Positions 1 to 7,440 of a stretch of 64,000 nt of DNA are shown here, piece after piece. Origin of the DNA: an uncultured Clostridia bacterium (GTDB taxonomy: Bacteria; Bacillota; Clostridia; Oscillospirales; Acutalibacteraceae). Location of the stretch: assembly GCA_937916395.1 (NCBI GenBank), contig CALFTN010000051.1, positions 16,917 through 80,916 of the forward strand. Reading direction: 5' to 3'. Within the stretch, counting starts at the first letter, position 1; every line of letters starts with the position of its first letter. Position numbers and translations under genes: made by a program. A model generated the notes under the pieces. That model worked only from the letters and a program-made list of their open reading frames with translations, did not search any database and was not told where the DNA came from.

Positions 1-138
1 ATCTAATGTAAATGCACCCGTTGCATCTGTAAATGCATAATAAGCAACCATACCAATTGGAACAATTATAAAAAGAACTGCCCAAAGGATATAAGGTGCG
101 CCTATCACACGGGATAAAAGGGTCGATTTTTTACCCAT
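1..138 (-). CDS. potB: Spermidine/putrescine ABC transporter permease, N-terminal fragment (PotB-like)
   Basis: Only the first 46 codons lie in the window; the gene continues past base 1. The product begins MGKKSTLLSRVIGAPYILWA and runs straight into a hydrophobic first membrane segment (ILWAVLFIIVPIGMVAYYAF), as in the PotB-type permeases of polyamine importers. Its ATG lies 17 bases after the stop of potA on the same strand, so the two are co-transcribed in the usual potA-potB order. PotB would pair with PotC to form the membrane channel for a PotD-bound polyamine. The family call rests mainly on the neighbour and the N-terminal membrane topology, because the EAA loop that contacts the ATPase is outside the window. 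Confidence 0.8.
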   Translation of the reverse strand, partial: MGKKSTLLSRVIGAPYILWAVLFIIVPIGMVAYYAFTDATGAFTLD

Positions 139-155
139 AGTTCGCACCTCGCTTA

Positions 156-1286
156 TTATTCGTCTTCATCCTCATAAACAGTAGCGTCTGAAAGCTCATC
201 AAACTCTTCTGAGAATGAGCTGTAGTCACCATAAAGACCTGAATATTCAGATTTTTTCATAATGTGAATAGCATCCGGCTCAATTACAAGACCTATTGTA
301 GAGCCAACCTCCTGATAATCAGTAGATTGAATCATCCACTTAAAGCCCTTGATTTCTACAATGATTTCGTAGTGAACACCCTTGAAAGTGATTGATGTTA
401 CTTTACCTGAAATCATACCATCTTCTGCTTTAACAATGTCAACATCTTCAGGACGCACAACAACGTCAACCTCTTCGTCAACACCAAAGCCTTTATCAAG
501 ACATTTGAATTTATTGCCTGCCATTTCAACCCAGAAATCTGCTCTCATTACACCCTCAATGATGTTGCTTTCACCAATGAAATCAGCAACAAAAGCATTT
601 TTAGGCTCGTTGTAAATATCAAGTGGTGTACCAATTTGTTGAATCTTACCACCATTCATAACAACAATAGTGTCAGACATAGAAAGAGCTTCTTCCTGGT
701 CGTGAGTAACATAAATAAATGTTATGCCAAGGCGTTTTTGTATATTTTTAAGTTCAACCTGCATATCTTTACGAAGCTTTAAGTCTAATGCACCGAGTGG
801 CTCGTCAAGAAGTAAAATTTTAGGCTTTACTGCAAGAGCACGTGCTATAGCAACACGTTGCTGCTGACCACCAGAAAGAGAAGAAATATTTCTTCTTTCA
901 AAGCCCTTTAAGTTAACTAAAGCAAGCATTTCTGTAACTGTTTCTTTAATTTCTTTTTCTGACTTTTTCTGAAGTCTTAAACCAAAAGCGATATTTTCAT
1001 AAACATTAAGGTGCGGAAAAAGTGCATAACGCTGAAAGATAGTGTTAAGCTGTCTTTTATGTGGTGGAACATCATTTATAACTTTTCCGTCAAAAATAAC
1101 CTCACCCGAATCAGGCTGTAAAAAGCCCGCAATAATTCTGAGTGTGGTTGTTTTACCGCAACCTGATGGTCCGAGAAATGTAATAAATTCTTTATCTCGG
1201 ATGTACAAGTTCATATTATCAATAATTTGTTCGTCGTCAAAGCTGATTGAAATATTTTTAAGCTTAATAATCTCGTTGTTTGCCAA
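156..1286 (-). CDS. potA: Spermidine/putrescine ABC transporter ATP-binding protein PotA
   Basis: ATPase that energises polyamine uptake at the cytoplasmic face of the membrane. The 376-residue protein shows Walker [10 protein letters not shown] (residues 39-47), a Q-loop, the signature LSGGQQQR (137-144), Walker B ILLLDEP (157-163) and the H-loop THDQEEA. A C-terminal TOBE-like beta domain follows from about residue 235, where PotA proteins carry a regulatory domain. The C-terminus ends in an acidic tail rich in Glu and Asp. The start is a TTG preceded by AAGGGG at 8 bases; no better ATG fits the conserved N-terminus. It is the first gene of an operon that continues into potB. A Fe3+ or maltose-type ATPase is possible by domain alone, but the overall sequence and the neighbour favour PotA. 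Confidence 0.93.
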   Translation of the reverse strand: MANNEIIKLKNISISFDDEQIIDNMNLYIRDKEFITFLGPSGCGKTTTLRIIAGFLQPDSGEVIFDGKVINDVPPHKRQLNTIFQRYALFPHLNVYENIAFGLRLQKKSEKEIKETVTEMLALVNLKGFERRNISSLSGGQQQRVAIARALAVKPKILLLDEPLGALDLKLRKDMQVELKNIQKRLGITFIYVTHDQEEALSMSDTIVVMNGGKIQQIGTPLDIYNEPKNAFVADFIGESNIIEGVMRADFWVEMAGNKFKCLDKGFGVDEEVDVVVRPEDVDIVKAEDGMISGKVTSITFKGVHYEIIVEIKGFKWMIQSTDYQEVGSTIGLVIEPDAIHIMKKSEYSGLYGDYSSFSEEFDELSDATVYEDEDE

Positions 1287-1342
1287 TTATGCAACCCCTT
1301 CCCACAATCTGTGACTATCAATAGAATGTATAATTAAATATA

Positions 1343-1365
1343 TATATATTTAATTAAAAAGTCAA
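1343..1365 (-). promoter_or_regulatory. Putative sigma-A promoter of potAB
   Basis: On the minus strand TTGACT (1360-1365) is followed after 17 bases by TATATT (about 1337-1342) in a very AT-rich stretch. Position relative to the potA TTG start is suitable, with a leader of about 50 bases. Sequence-only call. Confidence 0.45.
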
Positions 1366-1383
1366 TATTATTTGTCGAAAAAG

Positions 1384-1412
1384 TTGCTATGAAAGTAATA
1401 ATATGTTAAAAT
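1384..1412 (+). promoter_or_regulatory. Putative sigma-A promoter of the methyltransferase operon
   Basis: TTGCTA (1384-1389), a 17-base spacer and TAAAAT (1407-1412) lie about 40 bases before the ATG of the FkbM gene. The promoter is divergent from that of potA. Confidence 0.45.
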
Positions 1413-1453
1413 AAATTCAGTTTTATGAATAATTATCCAAAAGGAACTGTGTT

Positions 1454-2509
1454 ATGCTACAATTTGACATTGAAAATAAAAGCGTGTGGGAAACTTTGCA
1501 GGATACTAAAAACCCCATAATTATGTACGGCACAGGTAATGGTGCCGACAAAGTATTTGAAGTATTTAAAAGGCTTGGCATTTCTGTTGCTGGTGTTACT
1601 GCAAGTGACGGTTTTGTAAGAGAAAGATATTTTCACGACTTCCGTGTTACGCCTGTTAGTGAATTTTTGGAAAAATACGATAATTTCACTATTGTTGTAA
1701 CATTTGGTTCTTCACGACCTGAAGTAATTGAAAACATTAAAAAGCTTTCAGAAAAACAAACCGTTTTAGTTCCCTGTGTTCCGGTTATAGGAAACGAAAT
1801 TTTCGACAGAAAATTTTTAGAAGAAAACGAAGAAAATTTAAACAAAGCATACTCTATTTTAGCAGATGAAAAATCGAAAGAGGTTTTCAAGAATTACGTG
1901 AATTTTCAGTTCAGCGGAAAGCTCAGCTATCTTTTCAATATAGAAAGTGACATTTCTACTCCTTTTAACGATTATCTGAAGCTTTCTGAAAACGAATGCT
2001 TTATTGATATTGGTGCTTATCGTGGCGACACTGTAGAACAATTTTTAAGCTTTACAAACAGAAAATACAAAAACATTTTAGCCTTGGAGCCAGACCCAAA
2101 AACTTATAAAAAGCTTATTGCAAATTGTGAGAATCTCAAGAGCTTTGAAGCAATAAACGGTGCAGCTTCAAGCTTTGACGGAGCTATTGAATTTTCAAAT
2201 GCTGGTGGCAGGCAATCTACCATTGGTAGCGGAGCAGAAATTCCTTGCTACACACTTGATAAATTATCAGAAAAATTTGTGCCCACATACATAAAAATTG
2301 ATGCCGAAGGTGCAGAGGCTGATATTATTAAAGGTGGTAAAGATTTAATAAGCAAACATAAACCCAAGATTAAAATTGCCGCCTACCACAAAAATCGTGA
2401 TATTTTTGAAATTCCGATTTTACTTAATGAATTAAATAAAGATTACAAAATTTATATGTGTCACCACCCGTATATTCCTGCGTGGGATACTGACTTTTAT
2501 GTAAAGTGA
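1454..2509 (+). CDS. FkbM-family SAM-dependent methyltransferase
   Basis: Predicted class I methyltransferase of the FkbM family, a group that O-methylates sugars or secondary metabolites; the substrate here is unknown. The C-terminal half has SAM motif I IDIGAYRGDTV (residues 184-194), the acidic motif II ALEPDPKTYKKL near 211, and the FkbM hallmark IKIDAEGAEADIIKGG near 272-287. The first 110 residues form a separate Rossmann-like unit (IIMYGTGNGADKV, a glycine-rich loop after the first strand) of the sort found ahead of FkbM domains in clostridial cell-surface polysaccharide genes. The ATG follows AAAAGGAAC at a normal distance. It abuts a second methyltransferase gene, so the two are probably co-expressed. 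Length of 351 residues fits a two-domain protein. Confidence 0.85.
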   Translation: MLQFDIENKSVWETLQDTKNPIIMYGTGNGADKVFEVFKRLGISVAGVTASDGFVRERYFHDFRVTPVSEFLEKYDNFTIVVTFGSSRPEVIENIKKLSEKQTVLVPCVPVIGNEIFDRKFLEENEENLNKAYSILADEKSKEVFKNYVNFQFSGKLSYLFNIESDISTPFNDYLKLSENECFIDIGAYRGDTVEQFLSFTNRKYKNILALEPDPKTYKKLIANCENLKSFEAINGAASSFDGAIEFSNAGGRQSTIGSGAEIPCYTLDKLSEKFVPTYIKIDAEGAEADIIKGGKDLISKHKPKIKIAAYHKNRDIFEIPILLNELNKDYKIYMCHHPYIPAWDTDFYVK

Positions 2510-2518
2510 GTGTATAAA

Positions 2519-3673
2519 ATGGAAGAAGCAAATAACATATTTTTCAAAGAGCGTGAAGAAATAATCAAAATTTCTGTCAGCTCACCTTTTTCTAAGGATG
2601 AAGAATTCAACAAAATGACTATAAGACCTGTCATAATAAAAAAATCCCCCTGCTTTCAGGCAGAAAGATTTAAAAATAATCAGGTTTTTCACTTAAATAT
2701 ATCAGAAAGTGAGTTTTCAGCTTTTTTAGAAGATATTTTTAAAAAATATGCTCAAATTGCTATTTTTAAAAATGGTGAAACAATTACATTTTCTATATCG
2801 CCAAACGGTAAAATTAAAAAAAGCTCTTCAAAAAATAATTTGAAGCAAAAATCAAAAAACACTGAAAACAACCGTCAGAAAGAATATATTTTCAACGAAG
2901 GCGAAAACATTCCAGCATTAGTTGATTTAGGCGTGTTTACCCCTGACTTTAAAATAGTAAACTCAAAGTATGACAAATTCAAGCAAATTAACAGATTCAT
3001 AGAAATTGTAAACGACGCTTTTGTTAACGACAAAAATGAAAACATCACTATTTTGGACTTTGGCTGTGGAAAAAGTTATTTAACGTTCATTATTTACTAT
3101 TTCTTCACTGAAGTGAAAAAGAAAAATGTTAGAATTATTGGTTACGACTTAAAAAAAGATGTTGTTGAAAACTGCAATAAAATAGCAGAAAAGTATGGCT
3201 ACAAAAACTTAAAATTTGTTGTTAGCGATGTTACAAAAGATACACTTTACGATGAGCATATTGATATGGTAATTTCTCTGCATGCTTGCGATACAGCAAC
3301 AGACTTTGCTCTAAATTACGCAATAAAGAAAAATGTAAAGTATATTTTCTCTGTACCTTGTTGCCAGCACGAAGTTAACAAAACAATTAAAAAAGGTGGA
3401 GATTTTGACATTCTTTTAAAGCACGGACTTATTAAAGAAAGGATGTCTGCGCTTCTTACCGACTCAATAAGAGCCAGTATTTTAGAAGATATGGGTTACA
3501 GTGTTGATGTACTCGAATTCGTCGATTTTTCACATTCACCTAAAAACATTATGATAAGAGCGAAAAAAACAAAAAAACCAAGCAATAAAAACAGAAAACA
3601 AATCAAAGAATTACAAGAAAAATATAAATTTGACCAAACACTTTACAAATTAGTAGGTGAAAATAATGAATAA
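2519..3673 (+). CDS. Class I SAM-dependent methyltransferase, Methyltransf_32-like
   Basis: The protein has a low-identity N-terminal domain (about 130 residues, ending in a Lys/Ser/Asn-rich linker) followed by a methyltransferase core. The core shows motif I ILDFGCGKSYLTF, an acidic strand IIGYDLKKDVVENC, the motif SLHACDTATDFAL and the cysteine-rich PCCQHEVNK. HACD plus PCCQHE is typical of the Methyltransf_32 group, related to METTL25 and GSTCD proteins, some of which act on rRNA or protein. The substrate is unknown. An in-frame GTG at 2510 directly after the upstream stop is an alternative start; I prefer the ATG, which has a weak AAGTGAG before it. Its stop overlaps the start of the next small gene by 8 bases, so translation is likely coupled. 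Confidence 0.75.
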   Translation: MEEANNIFFKEREEIIKISVSSPFSKDEEFNKMTIRPVIIKKSPCFQAERFKNNQVFHLNISESEFSAFLEDIFKKYAQIAIFKNGETITFSISPNGKIKKSSSKNNLKQKSKNTENNRQKEYIFNEGENIPALVDLGVFTPDFKIVNSKYDKFKQINRFIEIVNDAFVNDKNENITILDFGCGKSYLTFIIYYFFTEVKKKNVRIIGYDLKKDVVENCNKIAEKYGYKNLKFVVSDVTKDTLYDEHIDMVISLHACDTATDFALNYAIKKNVKYIFSVPCCQHEVNKTIKKGGDFDILLKHGLIKERMSALLTDSIRASILEDMGYSVDVLEFVDFSHSPKNIMIRAKKTKKPSNKNRKQIKELQEKYKFDQTLYKLVGENNE

Positions 3674-3893
3674 CTTAAAGAAAATGCTTGCACCGATTTT
3701 AATAACAATTTTTATAATAACCTATTACATTTTTTATTTTTGTGTTTTATGCACCATATTAAAAGAAAACCTTATTGTTTTAATACTTTTTGGAATTATT
3801 CCTATTGCTCTTTCGGTAGGAATGTTATATGTTTGTATTCAGAGAATTAAAGAAATAAGGAGTGGTGAAGAAGATGATATTAGTAAATACTGA
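3666..3893 (+). CDS. Small two-helix membrane protein, unknown function
   Basis: A 75-residue protein made almost entirely of two hydrophobic segments: one around residues 9-31 (APILITIFIITYYIFYFCVL) and one around 37-60, separated by a short polar turn with LKENL. The C-terminus is charged (RIKEIRSGEEDDISKY). I do not recognise a family. The ATG at 3666 follows AGGTG and overlaps the preceding methyltransferase stop; the downstream UPF0145 gene begins inside its last 20 bases. This tight packing suggests a real gene that works with, or is at least co-translated with, the UPF0145 protein. An in-frame GTG at 3657 lies inside the ribosome-binding site and is a poorer start. Confidence 0.65.
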   Translation: MNNLKKMLAPILITIFIITYYIFYFCVLCTILKENLIVLILFGIIPIALSVGMLYVCIQRIKEIRSGEEDDISKY

Positions 3894-4185
3894 TTATATC
3901 ACTGGCAAAGAATTAGAAATGTTAGGTTTAGTACGTGGTAGCACTATTAGAAGTAAAAATGTTGTAAAAGATATTACACAAGGCTTAAAAACAATTGTTG
4001 GTGGCGAATTAAAAGCTTATAATGATATGATGAACGAGGCAAGAGCTATTGCAACAAAAAGAATGGTTGAAGACGCTGAAAAATTAGGTGCCGATGCTAT
4101 TGTTAATATCCGTTATGCTTCTGCAGCAGTAATGCAAAATGCAGCTGAGGTAATTGCTTACGGAACAGCTGTAAAATTCAAATAA
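3874..4185 (+). CDS. UPF0145 / YbjQ-family protein
   Basis: A 103-residue protein of the UPF0145 (YbjQ-like) family, sometimes called a putative heavy-metal-binding domain. It forms pentameric rings in solved relatives, but its function is not established. Recognisable are the N-terminal strand ILVNTDYITGKELEMLGLV, the central GGELKAYNDMMNEARAIATKRM helix and the closing GADAIVNIRY...VIAYGTAVKF strand pair. The start is the ATG at 3874, 11 bases after AAGGAG; an upstream in-frame GTG at 3862 lies within that site. It overlaps the small membrane gene by 20 bases and is followed by a strong hairpin terminator, so it closes the operon that began with the FkbM methyltransferase. Confidence 0.85.
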   Translation: MILVNTDYITGKELEMLGLVRGSTIRSKNVVKDITQGLKTIVGGELKAYNDMMNEARAIATKRMVEDAEKLGADAIVNIRYASAAVMQNAAEVIAYGTAVKFK

Positions 4186-4215
4186 GATTTTATTATAATG
4201 AGCTCTGAATACAAA

Positions 4216-4250
4216 AACCCGTGATTTTACAGAAATCACGGGTTCGTTTG
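4216..4250. terminator. Bidirectional intrinsic terminator between the UPF0145 gene and luxS
   Basis: A perfect 12-bp stem (4216-4227 with 4233-4244, core CCCGTGATTT) with a 5-base loop sits between two converging genes, with T-rich flank on the plus side and A-rich flank on the minus side. Confidence 0.85.
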
Positions 4251-4715
4251 TTAATAATTATTTTCATAAATCAGTTTTTCAACTGTCCAGTTCTTAAGAA
4301 CTTCAACCTGGTCTTTACCTTCTTTTTTCGCGCCCTCTAAATCATGGTCACGATAGTTACCACACTCAATAGCGCTTACCCCTGGAATTTCACCCTCATA
4401 TTCTGCAACAAACTTGAGAGCATCTTTTGTGAGCTGTAATGCATCCTCATGGCTCATTTTTGTTGTCAAAAAGTAAAAACCAGTTCTACAACCCATAGGA
4501 CCAAAATAAATTATATTGTCTTTAAACCTACTGTTTCTCACAAATGTTGCAAAAAGGTGCTCAAGCGTGTGAATAGCTCCGTTTTCCATTACCTCTTCAA
4601 CATTTGGTTTTCTTGTTCTTATATCATAAGTAACAACTTCACCATCAACACGTGAAATATACATACCTCTGTTTAATTTGTTGTGGTCGACTGTAAAGCT
4701 TGCAATTTTTTCCAT
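4251..4715 (-). CDS. luxS: S-ribosylhomocysteine lyase LuxS (autoinducer-2 synthesis)
   Basis: LuxS splits S-ribosylhomocysteine into homocysteine and DPD, the precursor of autoinducer-2, as part of the activated methyl cycle. At 154 residues it has the normal length. The metal-binding motif HTLEH is at residues 49-53 (general form HxxEH), the catalytic cysteine is in GPMGCRTGFY (C76), and a further conserved cysteine lies in the late IECGNYRDH segment. The gene begins three bases after the tadA stop on the same strand, so tadA and luxS are co-transcribed. Two SAM-dependent methyltransferases lie just across the terminator, which fits methyl-cycle demand but is not evidence of joint control. 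Confidence 0.97.
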   Translation of the reverse strand: MEKIASFTVDHNKLNRGMYISRVDGEVVTYDIRTRKPNVEEVMENGAIHTLEHLFATFVRNSRFKDNIIYFGPMGCRTGFYFLTTKMSHEDALQLTKDALKFVAEYEGEIPGVSAIECGNYRDHDLEGAKKEGKDQVEVLKNWTVEKLIYENNY

Positions 4716-4718
4716 AGC

Positions 4719-5177
4719 TTAAACCCCTGCCTTTTTTCTTAAATTTTTAAAAAATCTTGTTAAAATTTCACCACATTCAGTTTCAAGAATACCTCGCTCA
4801 AATTTCGGCTTGTGGTTAAAGTCCAATTCAAAAAGATTTATCACCGAACCGCAAGCACCATTTTTGTAGTCGGAAGCACCAAAATATACATTTTTTATTC
4901 TCGAGTTTATAATAGCACCCGCACACATAGGACACGGCTCTAATGTTACATATAAATCGCACTTAAAAAGTCGCCAGCCACCCAAATTTTTGCAAGCATT
5001 ATTAATTGCCTCAATTTCTGCATGACATAGTGCATTTTTCTCTGTTTCGCGCCTGTTTCTGCCGGTTCCTACAATTTCGCCATTGCAAACCACAACAGCA
5101 CCAACAGGAACTTCGCCTTCTTTTTCAGCTTCTTCTGCAAGAAGAAGTGCTTCTTTCATAAAATCTTCGTGAGACAT
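4719..5177 (-). CDS. tadA: tRNA-specific adenosine deaminase TadA
   Basis: Converts the wobble adenosine of tRNA-Arg(ACG) to inosine. The zinc site is complete: HAE at residues 52-54 supplies the histidine ligand and proton-shuttling glutamate, and PCPMC at 81-85 gives the two cysteines. With the start at MSHEDF the protein has 152 residues, a normal TadA length; this ATG is preceded by AAGGAG. A longer reading frame, up to 5219, would overlap the upstream stop and adds residues that do not belong to the family. The gene follows the CPBP protease with a 23-base gap and precedes luxS. Confidence 0.95.
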   Translation of the reverse strand: MSHEDFMKEALLLAEEAEKEGEVPVGAVVVCNGEIVGTGRNRRETEKNALCHAEIEAINNACKNLGGWRLFKCDLYVTLEPCPMCAGAIINSRIKNVYFGASDYKNGACGSVINLFELDFNHKPKFERGILETECGEILTRFFKNLRKKAGV

Positions 5178-5200
5178 TGCACTGTAACTCCTTAGCACTA

Positions 5201-6379
5201 TTACACAAGCACTGCCCAATCAATCATAGAGATTGCCTGAAGCAAAAACACAATAACTGCTATAAACATAACTGGTGCAAAAATAAATTTAGAAATCTTC
5301 TGTTTTAAAGAATATTCTTCTAAACCATTCTTAGAAATAATTCTGTTGAAATCATCCTTATATCTACTTATATAAATAAGCAAAGCTACAAAACCAAGCA
5401 CCGCTAAACCAAGACAAATGAAACTATAAATTGAATCTGCCGTTTCTTCATCTGTAAAATAACGAATTGCATAATAGCAACAAGAAAGTCCGTTTACGAT
5501 TGAGTGAATTATTACACCAGTCCATATACTTTCTGTGGCAATTACAGCGTAACCTAAAAACAAACCACAAAGAACCGCAAAAGGAATTTGTGTCGGAGTT
5601 CCGTGAAAAATACCAAAAACAAGTGCTGAGGCAATTATTGCAAACAAATTACCATATTTTCTTAATGGCTGCATTACCACATTTCTCATTGCAAATTCTT
5701 CGATAAGTGGTGGTACAAGTGCTGTACCTACAAATAACGCGACTATATCAACCACTGTGTTTACCTGTGGTTCTTCTCCTGAAGAAAACGCAAAACCCAT
5801 ATATTCAAAAAATGTCTGGATATATCCTGTAACGTACATTGAAGCAATGCACCCTAAAACAGAAAGGAAGATAATACACACTGTTTTTAAATTTGCCTTT
5901 GGTGCAGAGTAAGAGCAAGAAGGTAAACCCGGAGTTTTGTAAACTGCTTTTTTTGCAATTAAGAATGGAATACCAACAGTAAGTATTGAATAGAAAACAC
6001 CTACGCTTGATGAAAATGAACTGCTTGAATAATATAAATCAATGAGTCCGAAAGCTTCAAGTATTGCACTGAATAGCATACTTGCAACCAAAAAACCAAT
6101 CATAGCAAAAGCGTATATTTTAGAAAATCTTCTTATTTCGCTCTTTTGCTCACGAAGTTTCAGAAACTTCTCCTGATTCACAAAACTTGCCTGTTGGTAA
6201 TTTTGAAAATTACCTTGTGCATTGTAGCCACCATATTGATTGTTAAAGCTCTGGTTTGGTGATGTATAATAGTTATTGTTGTACTGACCACCATTATAAC
6301 TCTGTGGATTACCCATATTATTTTGAGGCATTGTTCCGTTATTTACACCAAACTGATTATTGTTCTGGTTAAAATCCAT
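5201..6379 (-). CDS. CPBP-family intramembrane glutamic protease with Asn/Gln-rich N-terminus
   Basis: A membrane protein of the CPBP (Abi, Rce1-like) family, which cleaves or matures membrane-associated peptides; some members give bacteriocin self-immunity. The motifs are EEFAMR at residues 227-232 (EExxxR), a histidine in FGIFHG (259) and a second in HSIVNG (292), so the active site looks intact. About eight hydrophobic segments run from residue 88 to the C-terminus. The first 66 residues are unusual: about half are Asn or Gln, the rest mostly Gly, Tyr and Ser, with no predicted fold. The ATG starts the operon that continues to tadA and luxS. The substrate is unknown. Confidence 0.87.
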   Translation of the reverse strand: MDFNQNNNQFGVNNGTMPQNNMGNPQSYNGGQYNNNYYTSPNQSFNNQYGGYNAQGNFQNYQQASFVNQEKFLKLREQKSEIRRFSKIYAFAMIGFLVASMLFSAILEAFGLIDLYYSSSSFSSSVGVFYSILTVGIPFLIAKKAVYKTPGLPSCSYSAPKANLKTVCIIFLSVLGCIASMYVTGYIQTFFEYMGFAFSSGEEPQVNTVVDIVALFVGTALVPPLIEEFAMRNVVMQPLRKYGNLFAIIASALVFGIFHGTPTQIPFAVLCGLFLGYAVIATESIWTGVIIHSIVNGLSCCYYAIRYFTDEETADSIYSFICLGLAVLGFVALLIYISRYKDDFNRIISKNGLEEYSLKQKISKFIFAPVMFIAVIVFLLQAISMIDWAVLV

Positions 6380-6492
6380 TTTTTATTCTCCAAAAATTAG
6401 TTATTTAAGTAATTAAATAAATTATAACACATTACATGAAAATATCAACTAATAATTTATTTCTTATTTTTAAATTTTAATACTTTTTATTG

Positions 6493-6521
6493 TTGAATAT
6501 ATCGCTGAAACATTGTATAAT
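6493..6521 (+). promoter_or_regulatory. Sigma-A promoter of zapA-dut-mnmE
   Basis: TTGAAT (6493-6498), a 17-base spacer and TATAAT (6516-6521) precede zapA. The leader of about 80 bases can fold: GAGTG (6542-6546) pairs with CACTC (6574-6578), enclosing ATTGT/ACAAT (6559-6563 with 6569-6573). Confidence 0.7.
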
Positions 6522-6606
6522 TATGGAGTAAATATATTTTAGAGTGTTCGAACCAGATATTGTTTAATACAATCACTCAGGCAAATTAACGAAAGAAGGC
6601 ATTTTT

Positions 6607-6957
6607 ATGGAAAAAACCAAGCACACAGTCAAGGTTGCAGGATTCTCATTTAAAGTTGTTTCTGAAGATTCTTCTGAATATATGTCCGCTTTAGCAAGAG
6701 AGGTAGATTTAAAAATAGATGCACTTTTAAAAAACAGCACAATTTCTACAACTCAGGCTGCTGTTGCTGTGGCACTCGACTATGCAGACACAGTAAAGAA
6801 GAATGATTCTTCAACAGAAAGCTTAAAAACACAACTCAAAGAAAGCCTTCAGGATGTTGCTAACGCAAGAAAAGAGGCTGACTTCTTTAAAAGAGAATTA
6901 GAAAGATTACAGGGTAGCAAAATAGAAGAAAATAAAGAAAACCCTGCACTTTGGTGA
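6607..6957 (+). CDS. zapA: Cell division protein ZapA
   Basis: ZapA binds FtsZ and bundles its protofilaments at the division ring. The N-terminal 100 residues match the family: KHTVKVAGFSFKVVSEDSSEYMSALAREVDLKIDAL, the segment that forms the beta-alpha head, then a long helical coiled coil rich in Lys, Glu and Ser. At 116 residues it is in the usual size range. The ATG is preceded by GAAAGAAGG. It is followed almost without gap by dut and then mnmE, so the unit links division, nucleotide hygiene and tRNA modification only by co-transcription. Confidence 0.87.
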   Translation: MEKTKHTVKVAGFSFKVVSEDSSEYMSALAREVDLKIDALLKNSTISTTQAAVAVALDYADTVKKNDSSTESLKTQLKESLQDVANARKEADFFKRELERLQGSKIEENKENPALW

Positions 6958-6962
6958 TAACT

Positions 6963-7406
6963 ATGAGTACATTAAAAATTAAAAAACTTAACGAAAAAGC
7001 TGTCGTTCCCAGTCGTGCTACCGCTGGTAGTGCTGGTATGGACCTTTATGCTGTTCTGGATGAACCAATAACTTTAAAACAGGGCGAAACTGCACTTATA
7101 CCTACAGGAATTGCTATTGCTCTTGAAAGCGCTTCTGAAGCGGCATTTATATTCCCAAGAAGCGGTCTTTCTATTAAGCATGGTATTGGTCTTCTTAATT
7201 CTGTAGGCGTTATTGATAGCGACTATCGTGGTGAAATTAAGGTCGGCGTTATTAATCAGATAGATAAAGAATACACTATTGAACCAAACGAAAGAATCGC
7301 TCAGATGGTTATTATGCCTGTCAGTCTTCCAGAAATCGTTGAAGTAGACGAATTAGACGAAACAGAACGTGGAGCTGGTGGCTTTGGCTCAACAAACAGG
7401 TTTTAA
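6963..7406 (+). CDS. dut: Deoxyuridine 5'-triphosphate nucleotidohydrolase (dUTPase)
   Basis: Trimeric dUTPase that hydrolyses dUTP to dUMP and pyrophosphate, keeping uracil out of DNA and feeding thymidylate synthesis. The five family motifs are visible: AGSAGMDLYA near the N-terminus, PRSGLSIKHG in the middle, the GVIDSDYRGEIKV segment with the catalytic Asp, the RIAQMVI motif, and a C-terminal RGAGGFGSTNRF arm that closes over the active site. The ATG at 6963 gives 147 residues, the normal size. A TTG at 6951 is in frame but overlaps zapA by seven bases and adds nothing conserved. Confidence 0.96.
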   Translation: MSTLKIKKLNEKAVVPSRATAGSAGMDLYAVLDEPITLKQGETALIPTGIAIALESASEAAFIFPRSGLSIKHGIGLLNSVGVIDSDYRGEIKVGVINQIDKEYTIEPNERIAQMVIMPVSLPEIVEVDELDETERGAGGFGSTNRF

Positions 7407-7440
7407 ATATTTGATATTATAGTTTATTGGAGATGTAAAT

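Noticed and set aside
6541..6606. 6S RNA ahead of zapA, by analogy with the zapA-ssrS pair of proteobacteria
   Set aside because: In proteobacteria ssrS and zapA are neighbours, but here the leader is only about 80 bases and too short for 6S RNA.
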